Assembly (NCBI GenBank): GCA_963989245.1
Contig: OZ022345.1
Span: 33,015,295 to 33,079,294, forward strand
Direction of reading: 5' to 3'
DNA length: 64,000 bases
DNA from: Nansenia antarctica
Taxonomy: Eukaryota; Chordata; Actinopteri; Argentiniformes; Microstomatidae
Part shown: positions 11,576 through 23,654 of the stretch, in pieces
Layout: each line of letters starts with the position of its first letter
How positions within the stretch are numbered: the stretch's first letter is position 1
Position numbers and translations under genes: made by a program
The notes under the pieces: generated by a model
Seen by the model: the letters and a program-made list of their open reading frames with translations, nothing else
Database searches by the model: none
Told to the model about the DNA's origin: nothing

Positions 11576-11812
11576 ATGCCTGCTATTGCAATGGCTCACG
11601 CTACTAAAGAGAAATATCAAAAGAAATGCAGTTCTTGTGGATATGTGCTACCAAATGCATTAAAGCAATGCGAATTCTGCAAAACAATGCAACCCTTTAA
11701 AAAATATCACAAATTGAGAGCCAAGGCTCTGGATAAAAATGTAGGGAGTTGGGCTGAAGCAACTACGAAGCACGGCAATATAGCCCGATTTTTGGATTCT
11801 ATATTTTTGATG
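11576..11812 (+). CDS. Exon 1: CxxC-x10-CxxC zinc ribbon
   Basis: The coding part is 79 codons and ends in phase 0 at a strong donor (GATG|GTAAGTG). The two CxxC pairs are followed by a basic stretch (KKYHKLRAKALDK) and VGSWAEATTKHGN. The upstream limit of the exon and the transcription start are unknown. Confidence 0.75.
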
Positions 11813-14800
11813 GTAAGTGAAGTCCAGTGTTCTTACTTTGTTCATCTTGGTAGTGATATTTAACTATTGTATTTTTTAATATTGCTATTATTGCACTTGC
11901 CTTTGCTAATATTGCTCTAAGACCTAGGTGATGCTTTTAGTCACTTTTTTTTAAAAAGGAGATGCACTTGTGTGTTCTTCTGGCAAATAGTAGGCTAGTA
12001 GCCTATATTGGATTTCCCCACATTAAATGCAATTACAGTCGCTTTGGATAAAAGCGTCAGCTAAAAGTCTGTAATGTAGGCCTAATGTAACGTATGTAGT
12101 TCCGTATGCTTTCACAATCAACGCTAGAACCACAATCATTGCTAGAACCAAATGCAAGAAATTCAGGGACCTTCATTGACGTTACATGTTTAACAATTAG
12201 CTAATTCTAACGTTATAGTGGCCATTAGACTGTTACAGGCACCAGCTATTCGGTTAAGTCTGACGTCAAACGTGACGTTTAGCAATTTCCGGGTCCAAAC
12301 CAGAAATTCCCAGTACCAGAGTACCAGTGTACTAAAGCACCAGAGTACCAGTGTACTAATGCACCAGAGTACCAGTGTTCTACAGCGGTAGAATGACAGT
12401 TCAATCGTTTTTTAGACTGGGATCTATTCATACAACAAGGGACACAGAGCAGCACTTTCCAGTTTTTCCCATATTTGTCAGCGTCTTTGAGCCTCGGAAA
12501 AGCGCTATACAAATATAATGAATTATTATTATTACTGAGGCATTTCGAAGAGAGCGCCTCAGCCAACTTTGGACCCGGAAACACGTCACGACTTAACAAC
12601 CGAATAGGCAACAAGTGATCCGACAGCACTTCCGTATTCCGAAGTTGCTAAAGTAGTGGTGGTCTATAGTGAGTTGGACTTGTGATCGGAAGGTTGTGAG
12701 TTCAAATCCTGCCTGAAACCACACCACTCCTAGTGTGCCCTTGAGTAAGGCACTTAGCCCTCAGTTACTCCAGGGGGAATGTCCCTGTAATTCGTAATTG
12801 TAAATGGCTTTGGATTAAAAGCATCTGCTAAATGGCAAAATTTAATAAAAAATTAAGTCATTGGTTTTGTTTGTGTGCACCTCTGTTTTTTTTAATGTGA
12901 TATGTTCTTTTTTATTTGTTTATTCAAATGGTCTCTCAGTGTGGACATTTTGCCTTTTTAATTCTTCTTTAGCAAAGGAAACTCCATGCCCTGGGATTCC
13001 AAAACATATTACTTGTAGGGAAGAAGACACGTGGGGGAAACTGGGCAGCAGATGTTGTGTCCCCCATGGAACCTCAGCCAGGGCTAGAAACGGAGTGCCA
13101 CCAGAAGCTAAAGCTTTGCTACGAGGACCTCGTCAAGAGTATGTATATTCCTCTTTGAATCATACAGCTCATTTAGTTCTGTAATAGATAGGCTATTATA
13201 CAAAAAGTGCTCTTATATGTCAGTGTTCACTCAACTGTGAGTTTGTATTTTCGGATTCTAAACTGCCATTACAGGCATGTGTTGAAATGTTTTCTTTATT
13301 TTGATATTTAACAGATGTCCCTGCAAGACAGTTCACTGCGGAAGCAGCCAACCAGGAGCCAGAAGGAGACGAGGCTCAGCACGGAGGAGGACGAGAGGAA
13401 GTTGGGGAGGAAGCCCAGCACGGAGGAGGACGAGAGGAAGTTGGGGAGGAAGCCCAGCATGGAGGTGGAAGTGAGGAAGTTGGGGAGGAAGCCCAGCACG
13501 GAGGTGGAAGTGAGGAAGTTGGGGAGGATCAGCATTTCTTCACCCTGAATCGGTGTCCGATTCAGATTGAGAGAGGTAAGAAAACAATATTGTTTGATGT
13601 TGGTCTTATTTGGTTAATCCACACTAGCAAAAAGACCACAGACATAACAGATTGAACCTATTTTTAATCTTAATAGCACACACCAGGCGATTAAATCAAG
13701 ATGCAGGACCACACACTAAACAATTTCAGAGTGGCGATTCCCCCTGTATTTATTTATTTATTTATTACAAACAGGGCTAGTGCAAAGAACAGTTATTGTT
13801 ATTTTGGCTTTTACAGCATGCCTACTGTCAATTGCTGGGTAGAAAAACATACAGTAATGCATGCATTTTTTCAGCGCCTGGATGGGAGTCTCCCTGATTT
13901 AGGTTTGAGATTTACACATCAAAATTGGAGAGACTGTAATCCATTTTAGACTATTAAAGGTTTGACTTTTAGCCCTATAAACCCTATTATAAGGTTATTT
14001 ACAATAATTAAATGTATTTCTACAGACACCATTGACCACTCGGTGAGTGTCTTTGCTTTGAAAACAAGTGTTTATGGTATTTTTGGAAGGATTGTCTCCA
14101 GGCCAATGCTAGCCTCGCATAACCAGACCTATCTCAGCTGGAGATAGTCTGGTTCCATCCTTTTGTCAGTCTGAAGCATGTCAAAAAATACTTTAATTTC
14201 TTAAAAAACAATCACAATCATTTCAAACTGTTTAATGACAAAACGTATTATCAGTATTATCACACAATAGAAAAACTAGGCGATGTGCTGCGGTGCCAGC
14301 ACAGCTCTCTTGCTTGACTCAACTGTGCATGACATCACTTGCTAACAAAATTCAATGAGACAGTTGTTTTTGTACTTATCTATGGCTACTACTGATGATG
14401 TGATCCCAAATGTAGACCTTTTAATCCTCTTTACTTTGACCTTTACCCACAATACTTTAACTAGCCTACAATGTCTTAATTAGTTTACCAATAATTACAA
14501 AGTTTAGAGTCCTTCATATCCTCAATATTTTAATTGTTTCCCCCTACCCCTAACCATAATCTGCAAAAATGTACCTACCTAAACCACACTCCACTAAATA
14601 ATTAATAATAATAATTTTGCCATTTAACAGACGCTTTTATCCAAAGCGACTTACAATTACGAATTACAGGGACATTCCCCCTGGAGTAACTGAGGGCTAA
14701 GTGCCTTACTCAAGGGCACACTAGTAGTGGTGTGGTTTCAGGCGGGATTTGAACTCACAACCTTCCGATCACAAGTCCAACTCACTATCCACTTAGACCA

Positions 14801-17800
14801 CCACTACCCCTTTAACCACTAACCCTACCCGAAGTTATATACACTCTGCCAACAATAGTTATACACTCCACTATCCCTAACCCCATAGTCACATACAATC
14901 CACCATTCCTTATGATTTTTGTGAGGGAGTTATTGAGTCTTTCTTGGTCAGGTACTCTCTCTGGGTTGGTACCAGTGGACGTAGCCCTGGTCTGGTTTCA
15001 TCAGCGAGTGCCCTTTTTGTTCACACTACTGTAACTGTAGTTGTGACTGCGTCCCACGGGGTGTGTTCAACATTCAACATTAACCCAGAAAGGAAAGTGT
15101 TGGAGCTAGTGACTAAGGAAAGTGTTCCAAGGACCCAAAATAGTTTGAGCTATTTTGTCTATTTATTTATTGCCTTTGTGCACCTGTTTTGTAATACCTG
15201 TGTTGTACACTCTGTGGCATGTCTAGGATGAGAAGTTACACATAGTAAGTAGGAAGTCTACACACAGGTAGTTTGGTCTTGTGTGATGGTACTGTACAAG
15301 GCAAGCCCACAGGTTTTATGTTATGCTGTGTGCTGTGTGTAGGCTTACAGCTTGCATTTGGTACAGGTTATTGATGGGTATTGCTAGATTCATGTGAACT
15401 TGGTGGAACTTCCATATACTGTTTGTGGTGAGCAATGAAGAAGCTGAGCAGAGCTAAAATGTTCACATCGGTGTGTAGGCTACATTCATAAACAGGTCTC
15501 TGGATAACGTAACAATTGGCTTAAGAAGGCACTGGAGCACACGTTGCTTCTTTTAGTATAAGCTGCAACATAGTGTAACATTTTGATGGTACAAGTATCT
15601 TTATCAGTGCCAAACACAAATATATCTTCTTTGGATTAAGTCAATTTAAAGTTTTACAAACAAACAACTTCGTCACGCAGCCAGTCCTACTCTCAGAGTA
15701 CTGGGTCCCTTTGTGCAACCTGGTCTCACACGGCAGACGTCAGAATTCGATGTTTGTCCATCGCATCCAAACGTCGAATTCCGACGTGAGATTGCATCCA
15801 AACGTGACATTGGGGTAGCTCGTTCTGAAAGCGCAGGGGTGCGCCTGTTATGTGCGCCTGTCGGGGCTTCTCTCGGGATTATTCCATTTTGAATTGCACT
15901 TGCATTAATTAGTTAGGCCACATTTAGGGTTAGGGTTAAGGTTAGGGTTAGGGTTAGTTCTCTCGGGATTATTCCATTTTGAATTGCACTTGCATTAATT
16001 AGTTAGGCCACATTTAGGGTTAGGGTTAAGGTTAGGGTTAGGGTTAGTTCTCTCGGGATTATTCCATTTTGAATTGCACTTGCATTAATTAGTTAGGCCA
16101 CATTTAGGGTTAGGGTTAAGGTTAGGGTTAACCCTAACCCTAACCTTAACCCTAACCCTAAATGTGGCCTAACTAATTAATGCAAGTGCAATTCAAAATG
16201 GAATAATCCCGAGAGAAGCCCCGACAGGCGCACATAACAGGCGCACCCCTGCGCTTTCACGTCTCACGTCGGAATTCGACGTTTGGATGCGATGGACAAA
16301 CGTCGAATTCTGACGTCTGCCGTGTGAGACCAGGTTGCAACGTGGTGAAGCTGAACCTTGTGATCCCTCCACTGATATGAATACATTTTCTGTATGTCTG
16401 GAAATAGTTTGTAATAGTATTGTTCATGGTTTGTGTGCCCAATTGCTATTATTGTGACAAGCTAAAATGTGACCTTTGTGTCTTTTTTAGGTGCAAGAAT
16501 GGCTAAACAGCCACATAATGCCATGCCATGCCAGTCCATGCCACTAAAGAAGATGAAGGTGGATGTCCAGTTGCAAGGTGATAATGCTGTGGATAAATAC
16601 AGCCAGCTTAAGAATGTTTAGATAGCAAGTCTCTGATGTATGGTAGTGATGTAATAAGAAAAAAAAACTAGGTAAATGTCCAGACACTCTTCTGGTTATT
16701 GACAGCATTTTAACATCAATTGGATTCATTTCACTTTTCAGTACTTTGTATTGCTGTGGAGTGAAATGGGGCAAAATGCCTCCTAACCCACTCTCCTTGA
16801 AAACAACATTTCTAACTCACATTCCATAAACTGCCAGTTTTAGTTGTAGTGATTTTAAAATTAATCATCAGTCTTGCTAAAATAGGCCTTACAAGGGCTA
16901 TATGTAGCTAAATTCCTATTCAGTTCCACTAGCTAACTCCCCTTCATGACGCAATATAGTAATGTCATTATGAAATAAGGGAATTGTAAAAATATATTTT
17001 TCTGATTACATTTCTGCAAATAACAGGTAGCTTGCCGCATTCTGACACAGAGCCATATATACATTCACATAATGACTAATGTATGGTTCAGCTCACTGTG
17101 CTAGCACAAAAACACTGTAGCACCCAAAACAAAATATCAAATTCAAGCTATTGTACTTTTCGCTGCGTCTGGAAGCACTATAGCTCGCTCCGTTGGTTGG
17201 TCCCCAAATGGCTCCCCACCTCTAGCAGTCACATTTCCCCCCTAAAAGGCTGAAGTTTGGCATGGAGGTCAAGTGTGTGTGTTTATGTCAATTGGCAAAA
17301 GGTGGTATGCATGGCAGTTTGAGATATGAGTGGCCTATAACAAAAAGGTGTATCATTTCAAAACAGATTCACACAACTGGCCAAAGAACACGCACACACA
17401 GATAGCCACACATACAGGTACATACACTCACACACACCATTTAGCCACGCCCCCTTTCATGTAGATTTTGTCAGACTTCCTTGTTCATTGGTGAAGGTTA
17501 TCCCTGCCGCCTATACTGCTGTCACACCCTCTTCCATAACTCTTGAACTGTTCTCATAGACTTGCAGGAGGGGACCCAGTAGAGAGTAGCCACAGGTCCT
17601 TTTTAAAAACGTGTTAACTTTAAGAAGCATGTTTGGACCCAGCAAAGGTCCGCTGTAGATATGCTCTTACAGTTGTGTTAAGCTCAAAGATAATTTGAGG
17701 ACACCTGAATTTGATGTCATTATTACTGTATGTGTATAACTCTTTAAAGGTTGTCTTACTATTGTTTTTTATTTTTCAGAATGCAAACATGGGAATGACA

Positions 17801-19134
17801 AGGTGTATCAGTTTGATAGAGTTATTAGAAAGAGAACAATTAAGGTATGCACATTTTACTTGCTTACATTTCACATATGCACTTTGATAGAGGCAAGACT
17901 GCTGAAATTAACTTCTAAATTAAAGTATACCTTTAAGTGGTCTAAAATACTTGCCAGTTGTAAAATCAGTCCATGGTTGGACTTGTTGGTGGACTCCGAG
18001 TAAACAGGGAGGTTTCAGACAGGCAGCAGACAGGCAGCAGCCATGCAGCGTAGGGTGGCACGGTGGTGCAGTGGTTAGCACTGTTGGCTTTTTGGGGGGG
18101 AGACCCCATTTGCTGCCTGTCTGAAGCTTCCTCGTTTTCTCAGAAAATGCCCAAATCTCCAACCACAGAACTCTGTAAGTAAGCTAATGTTTATGCATTG
18201 TTTACAATACTTGTAAGTAAGCTAATGTTTATGCATTGTTTACAATACTGGCAAATATTTCATACAAATTAATGTAAAGAATGCTGGGCTATCAGAACTA
18301 TCCCTTTAAGGTGGTACCTTTACTCTGGCTGTTTGAACATAGATACATATTGCTGTCTGTTTACCCCATCTCCCTTTTTCTTTTCAGAATGGCAAGAGAG
18401 AGGTCCTGGTGAAATGGCTACCTTGCAAGAAATGGTCATTTGGGGGAGAGCCAGTAGGAGCTAGGCTCTGGTATTGAAAAGTGGTGATACATTCGCTATA
18501 ATTGTAGCAGATTACATTATTCATGTTCTTTACACTTGTATATAGGGAGGCAAAGTTAACATCACCAATTATGGTTTGGTTTTTGACAAATATAAACCAT
18601 GCGGGTATTTTCCTCATTTCCCAAAAGCATGATAATACTAAGATGATGGTAAAATGCATCTTATGAAGCTTCTTCATATGGATTGTTCCTGAAGCATATA
18701 TGACCTACTGTGACTTCTAGAATAATCACAGCCACATGTTCCAACAACAAACTAGAGACATAGGTCATTCTGATGACCCTCCCTCTTTTCTTGATCAGAG
18801 TGGATGCTGTTATAACACTATAACCATTATGCTGTTATAACATTACAACCATTAATTAGTAATGGTTTTGGAATGAGATGTTGTACAAGCAGGGGTCCAC
18901 ATATTTTTGGCAATATGGTGTAATTCTTTGACATCAGATTTGGGGTCGTTTGAATGTTCACCCTGACTTAATGGCACAAGACATGGTTACATCACCCTTA
19001 TAAAATGTTCCTGATATTCTGCTGCATATTCTATTCACGTTCAATTGCCTTCTCCTAAGACTTCTGTGTGTCTGTCTTTCAGCAACAAGAAATGGGCAAA
19101 CACCTGGGAACCAGAGGAACAGTTCCTGTCATAA
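11576..19134 (+). CDS. Zinc-ribbon/chromodomain protein gene (7 exons)
   Basis: I rebuilt seven coding exons with GT-AG borders and matching phases: 11576-11812, 12973-13138, 13315-13575, 16491-16577, 17780-17844, 18388-18434, 19083-19134. They total 915 nt (304 residues plus stop). Exon 1 has a zinc ribbon (C18, C21, C32, C35; CSSCGYVLPNALKQCEFC). Exon 2 contains GFQNILLVGKKTRGG. Exon 3 holds four 13-residue acidic repeats (EEVGEEAQHGGG type). Exons 5-7 encode a chromodomain (about residues 257-302): VYQFDRVIRKRTIK, EVLVKWLPC and TWEPEEQFL. Chromodomains bind methylated histone tails and the aromatic residues fit such a cage; the nuclear reader role is inferred. The domain is split by introns, so it is not a simple chromovirus insertion. 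The start could also be ATG at 11591. The exon 6 donor (ATG|GTCATT) is weak. I do not recognise the gene. Confidence 0.72.
12015..12075 (+). repeat. SINE/LINE tail fragment
   Basis: CAGTCGCTTTGGATAAAAGC followed by GTCAGCTAAAAG is the conserved 3' tail shared by fish SINEs and partner LINEs; only the tail is present. Confidence 0.6.
12279..12629 (-). repeat. Interspersed repeat copy, minus orientation
   Basis: This is the reverse-complement partner of 20500-20710: both contain TTTCCGGGTCCAAAGTTGGC, CGAAATGCC and TATGAATAGATC. The copy includes an ATAGCGCTTTTCC-type core and a short ATT run. A small tandem repeat of ACCAGAGTACCAGTGTACTA lies at about 12300-12378. Confidence 0.65.
12655..12855 (+). 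mobile_element. tRNA-derived SINE
   Basis: A tRNA-like head (GATCGGAAGGTTGTGAGTTC with B-box-like sequence), a middle CCCTTGAGTAAGGCACTTAG and CTCCAGGGGGAATGTCCCTG, and the tail CTTTGGATTAAAAGCATCTG form a complete fish SINE in intron 1 of the chromodomain gene. Confidence 0.8.
13315..13575 (+). CDS. Exon 3: acidic 39-bp coding repeat
   Basis: A 39-bp unit (CAGCACGGAGGAGGACGAGA, then GGAAGTTGGGGAGGAAGCC) occurs four times in frame and gives Glu/Gly-rich repeats flanked by non-repeated sequence. The exon is entered in phase 1 and leaves in phase 1 at AGAG|GTAAGA. The repeat number is likely to vary between individuals. Confidence 0.7.
14605..14815 (-). mobile_element. tRNA-derived SINE, same family
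   Basis: This is the reverse complement of the SINE at 12655-12855, in the large third intron of the chromodomain gene. Tail (AGACGCTTTTATCCAAAGCG), middle (CATTCCCCCTGGAGTAACTG) and head (GAACTCACAACCTTCCGATC) appear in reversed order. Confidence 0.8.
15717..16345. repeat. Foldback repeat with telomere-like core
   Basis: A long inverted repeat. The outer arms read GCAACCTGGTCTCACACGGC at the left and the complement at 16315-16340. Moving inward come GTCGGAATTCGAC-type sequence, ATTCCATTTTGAATTGCACT, and TTAGGGTTAGGGTTAAGG. In the left arm the inner unit (about 92 bp) is tandemly present three times (from about 15870); the right arm has one. The arms meet at about 16129/16130, where TTAGGGTTA passes directly into ACCCTAACC. 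It sits in intron 3 of the chromodomain gene. Confidence 0.85.
17780..19134 (+). CDS. Exons 5-7: chromodomain
   Basis: Exon 5 (17780-17844) gives beta-strand 1 and 2 residues KVYQFDRVIRKRTIK. Exon 6 (18388-18434) gives NGKREVLVKWLPC, with the cage Trp of the VKW motif. Exon 7 (19083-19134) gives KWANTWEPEEQFL and a TAA stop. Phases across the junctions are 0 and 2 and restore an uninterrupted chromodomain without any edit. Confidence 0.8.
18045..18115 (+). repeat. Short tRNA-SINE-like head fragment
   Basis: GGTGGCACGGTGGTGCAGTG and GTTAGCACTGTTGGC match the start of a common fish repeat family. Only about 70 bp is present, in intron 5 of the chromodomain gene. Confidence 0.45.
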
Positions 19135-19190
19135 GGCAGTGTCTGGTGGGGGGGGGGTCTTTAAAATGTACAAATGTTTTTTCATTTTAT

Positions 19191-19196
19191 AAATAA
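19191..19196 (+). terminator. Candidate polyadenylation signal
   Basis: AATAAA lies within TTATAAATAAAAATG, about 57 bp after the chromodomain gene's stop codon, a usual distance for a short 3' UTR. Confidence 0.55.
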
Positions 19197-19199
19197 AAA

Positions 19200-20440
19200 T
19201 GAACTACAAAGCCTAAATAACACTGTTTGGAACATGATTATCCCCAGTGCAGTGCTACCTCTTAGAACAGATTAAACAATTCCATTCTACTGTAAATCAG
19301 TGTCGATGTATACAAGTCATTTTCAGATTATAGTAACATTTATTTATTGTTATTTTTTTCTTGGCTGAAGGAATACCTTTTAATTAAATTTGATTTGGCA
19401 AATTGAAAATGACAATGTAATTTACATCACAGTAGCACTTCAGGTCCATCTCCTGAAGTCGGGGTCGGGGGGGGGGGGGGGCAGGGGTTGGGAGGATATC
19501 CATATCCTACGACTAGTCAAGATGAGATAAAATAGCCTTAGTATTAGGGTAAATGGGAAATGCTCTGTACCTGTAGACAGGTGATGTCATCACCAGACAT
19601 CTAGTGTAGAAGTTGGTGGAGGCACGGATACCTGGGAGCATGGGCAAGGAGGATACAGGTCATACAGAAAAACAACAGATGATAGCCTACTTCAAGATTG
19701 TAACCTAGTACCATTTTTGTTGTTGCTAGCCAGTTAGCTACCTTGTCACTGATAATAAACATATAATGTCAATCATTTAATGAAAATAATCGCAAGGGGA
19801 AATCATGGTTGATCTGGAAAGGCTTTGGAAAGGTATCATTCGCAATGCTTTATGGGATGGGTAGTTCCTTCTTTCTTAAAATAATTATGTACAGTCTTGT
19901 GTACCCTTGCCTTTTTTCAGTTTTTCCCAGTGTTTTTTTGCTCAGAATCAAATGTATTAAGGTCATGAGTCATCAGATCCCCGGTTGGCTTGGTTCCAGG
20001 TTTAAAACAATTTATATAAGGATTTTCGGAAATGTCAATGGAGAAAATGAATGCGAAATGTACTTCCGGATCCGAAGCCCCCTCAAAAAAGGGGGGTCAC
20101 TGTTGCGCGTCTGGTGGTCGCACTAGCTTGTGGGTAATGTAGTATTTATCCTTGACATGTCATGGCGAATAAAAATGCTAAAACGAGCTTGATATCAAAT
20201 GAACTTGTGGCTTCATACAGACTTTTGGAACACATCATGCTAGCCTAACATTAGTCATTATTAACACGTATCATTTAGACTGGCTATTATCACTTATCAT
20301 TTTAGACTATATAGTGACTATATCTAGCTATATATATCTAGTCTAGCTATTGCTGGCTAACGTTACACGTATGTTATTTTAGCTCTCACCTTGTAACAAT
20401 TAGCTGTAGGCTAGGCCTATCAGTATCGCAGTTCCAACTG
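19200..20440. other. Intergenic, no gene recognised
   Basis: It contains a poly-G run at about 19470 and an AT-rich tract. A 105-codon frame at 19809-20126 has no recognisable motif and no coding-like context. Confidence 0.4.
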
Positions 20441-21105
20441 AAGATTATTGACAGCGAAGAAAACAGTGACGATGACAATATTGTTTCTGTTGTTGTTATT
20501 AAAATATGTTCTCCGTTGGTTGTTAAGTCGTGACGTGTTTCCGGGTCCAAAGTTGGCTGAGGCGCTGTCTTCGAAATGCCGCAATAATAATAATAATAAA
20601 TTATATTTATATAGTGCTTTTCCGAGGCTCAAATACCCTGACAATATGGGGGAAACGGGAAAGTGCTGTGTCCCTTGTTGTATGAATAGATCCGACCGGT
20701 CTCAAAATGTAGCCTATAATTAATGCAAGTGCAATCGGTCTAACGTTACTCATTCTCGCAGTTCCAAATGAATGAACGTTGAAGCGCACTGCCGTCGGGT
20801 TGTAAAATAGCCTAGTTTGATAGGCCTATTGACAGCGAATAAAACAGTGAAGATGACAATTGTTTCTGCTGTTGTTATTAAAATATGTTCTCCGTTGGTT
20901 GTATCTCAAAATGTGGCCTGTGCAATTGGGATAATAATTAATGCAATAATAATTAATGCAAGTGCAATTCAAAATGGAATAATCCCGAGAGCGCACATAA
21001 CAGGCGCGCGCTTTCAGAACGAGCTACCCCAATCTCACGTCGGAATTCGACGTTTGGATGCGATGGACAAACGTCGAATTCTGAAGTCTGCTGTGTGGTT
21101 GCATA
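20440..21105 (+). repeat. Compound interspersed repeats related to 12.4 and 15.7 kb
   Basis: Positions 20500-20710 repeat the family seen reversed at 12279-12629. Positions 20990-21100 repeat the GTCGGAATTCGAC block of the foldback element. A phrase TTAAAATATGTTCTCCGTTG occurs at about 20498 and again at 20877, so part of this copy is duplicated in tandem. Confidence 0.65.
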
Positions 21106-21119
21106 GGGCTACTCCATAA

Positions 21120-22300
21120 TACTACAATCTACACAGCCACCACTGTAGTGCTTATTTGATTCATTATCAGACGTGCTTCCTACAGCTTTTACATTTCTAC
21201 AAATATCTCCAAATAGTATTCACAAATTCGTGTGTATACCCATCATTCACCCAAGTCCCATGCACATTGTCCCTGCGGTGTCTCAGATAAACCGTGTGAA
21301 CGCGACGGGACATTATTTTGTCACATACGAGCCGACGGAAAATCAGTCAATTACAGACAATTATACAATCGGGCCTATACAATTGAACATGTTAATAACT
21401 TCACTTATAAGACCCCCCTTTTTGAAGACTCATTTCATTTGTATTCACATTGAATAAAACAATGTAGGTTATTTTAACATCTTTATGGGCATACAATCGT
21501 TAGGTTTTTCAGTCATGAATTCATGTTATGTTAAGAGTTACGAGAAAATTAGCTATGCTTTGAGAAAACGTGTTAAAGCGATAGAGAAAAACTGTCATTA
21601 AGAATGAAGAAAGGGGATAATCAGGGTCGTCTTATATTCAGGTCAATACGGTTGTCTCTGATCACTGCACCTGCTTTTAAAATGACCTCCCTCTGGTCCC
21701 TGCTGTTTTTATATACTGTTTTATATACTGTATATTATTGTAATGTTGTTGTATTTGTTAGGATGATTTTAAATTGACCGTTGTTGTTTGTATAGCCTAC
21801 TCATGTTTTATATTGTATATACTGTGTTGTGTGTTGGACTGACTTGCCTCTCTTTTGCCTCTTCTTTACCAGGTCGTTATTGCAAATGAGAAGCGGTTCT
21901 CAATTGACTTACCTGGTTAAATAAATATTAAATCGCCGACCTCAGCCGTTGTCTGAATGGCAACCTACAATAATACTATTATTATTATTAGCATTAGGTT
22001 AATCATTGACTTATTAAGCTGTATAGCCTAAAGGGGTGTGATCCTGTTGAAAAATCACCATGGACGTCTGGATATTGAATCGCCGACCTCAGGCGTTGTC
22101 TGAACCAAACACGAGGTTGGCAAGTGGCAAGAAACGACATGTGGTATGTCTCTCTGTCTCTCTCGCTGCATGATTTAAACCGGTTCGGCTACATAGAGTA
22201 AATAGACCGATGATCAAATACCATCTGTCTAAATAGTCTATTACTGTAGCCCTACTGTCATTTCCCATCTGCGCAATCTTCCAAATTCGATCAAACATTT
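21120..22300. other. Intergenic, no gene recognised
   Basis: Short frames at 21173-21457 and 22089-22298 show no motif. The phrase AATCGCCGACCTCAG appears twice (about 21931 and 22078), a local duplication. Confidence 0.4.
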
Positions 22301-22304
22301 TTCA

Positions 22305-22905
22305 TCGCAGGTGACTACAGGTAGGTCTAAATACGCGCTTTAGTTCAATGAAGATCTTTATAATGGTTAATTGTTTTGGTTCAGGACAGTTTTGAAATGT
22401 CACAATAACTCTGTCTTATCCGACATGTAGAATAGTTTCGGGACTTTAAAACAATAGGCTGTTTTCCTAATGTAATGCATTATTGTCTTGACATGTTATA
22501 TTTAAATGTAAAATTGCATGTGAAAAAATAATTTTCAAGATGCTTAGCAAGTTGTTTTTTAATTAGAAAGACAAGGTGATTGTGTTCATTTTGGCACTGT
22601 ATTGGAGAACACCAATACTTATTCAAAGTTGTTGTTGTTTTTATCGCAGCTGAGACTAGGCCTAAATATGCGCTTTACATTGATGTATTTATCATGGTTA
22701 ATTGATATCATTGATTGTCAGTGTTTGTTTCAGGATATATGGGCTCTTTACATATCCTACATCATAGACTTACAGTCGTTTTCGTAATGGATATAATGCA
22801 TTATTTTCTTGATATTCTAATGAGTCATCACTAAGCAAGTCGAATAAGAAAGATAAAAAGGTTAACCAGAATTGTGTTAGTTTGACACTGTATTGAAGAA
22901 CTGTG
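22305..22905. repeat. Diverged tandem duplication of about 310 bp
   Basis: Blocks in 22305-22600 recur in order in 22635-22905: TCGCAG followed by GACTA, TAAATA(C/T)GCGCTTTA, ATGGTTAATTG, TTCAGGA, TAATGCATTATT and the GTGTT...TTGGCACTGTATTG type end. Spacing is conserved with many substitutions, so it is old. Confidence 0.55.
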
Positions 22906-23128
22906 AAATTAATTCCAACGACTGTATAAAGTGTAAAGCTGTTTGTAGGTCCATGGAAGATTCATTGTGTTTCCTGGAAGAATCTTTTCAGGATAATTTT
23001 CTCTTAACTCTTAACACACATCCCAAAACTCACACACAAAGCACTAAACTCCACAAATCTGTTGCAAAAGCAAACACTGCATTCAAAATAATGTTATGTC
23101 TTCTCAGAATGAAAATGTGTCATCAAAT

Positions 23129-23135
23129 GGCACAC

Positions 23136-23217
<82 letters not shown>
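23129..23217. repeat. (CA)n microsatellite
   Basis: About 44 CA units. Confidence 0.98.
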
Positions 23218-23218
<1 letters not shown>

Positions 23219-23654
23219 ATCAAATGAATAGACACTTGTAAGAACCAATTGAACACTGATGTGCACAATGGAAAACACTATGACCAGTGGAAATATAAGA
23301 CTATGATAAGATTATCAGTAGGCCTTTTGCATTTTCAGTGTTACACTACATGTACAGTAGCCTATTATGAACTGTTATGTTTTCATACTCAAATATAAAA
23401 CACACAAATACAACAATTACACTTGAAATACTGAAATACTGTACACATCTCAGCAATGACAGTTGGATTTGTAAAGTCTTCTTCATACAGAACAAACAAT
23501 AGAAAAAAGAAAATAAGCCTTGTGCATATACACAAAGGCCACAAGACCAAGTCGACATCACAGGCAATGTTCTCCCGGGCCAAGCAGAGGGTAAAGTATC
23601 ACCTGGCATGACAAATCCAGCCCTGATATACTTAAGATATATTTCAACAATGGA

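Noticed and set aside
10953..11607. Several 70-180-codon frames of Leu-Pro-Ser or Arg-Glu-Gly repeats
   Set aside because: Translations of the (GGGAGA)n polypurine tract on both strands.
12861..13184. 107-codon frame as a separate gene
   Set aside because: The correct reading of 12973-13138 is in another frame, as exon 2 of the chromodomain gene with proper splice sites.
13315..13548. 77-codon frame starting at ATG 13315
   Set aside because: It is exon 3 of the chromodomain gene read in the wrong frame; the in-phase reading gives the acidic repeat and continues open to the donor.
15900..16150. True chromosome end or telomere fusion
   Set aside because: The telomere-like units are few, variant and contained within a dispersed repeat whose arms occur elsewhere; more likely interstitial repeat sequence.
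19809..20126. 105-codon hydrophobic frame as a gene
   Set aside because: No motif, no splice context, and base composition like surrounding intergenic DNA.
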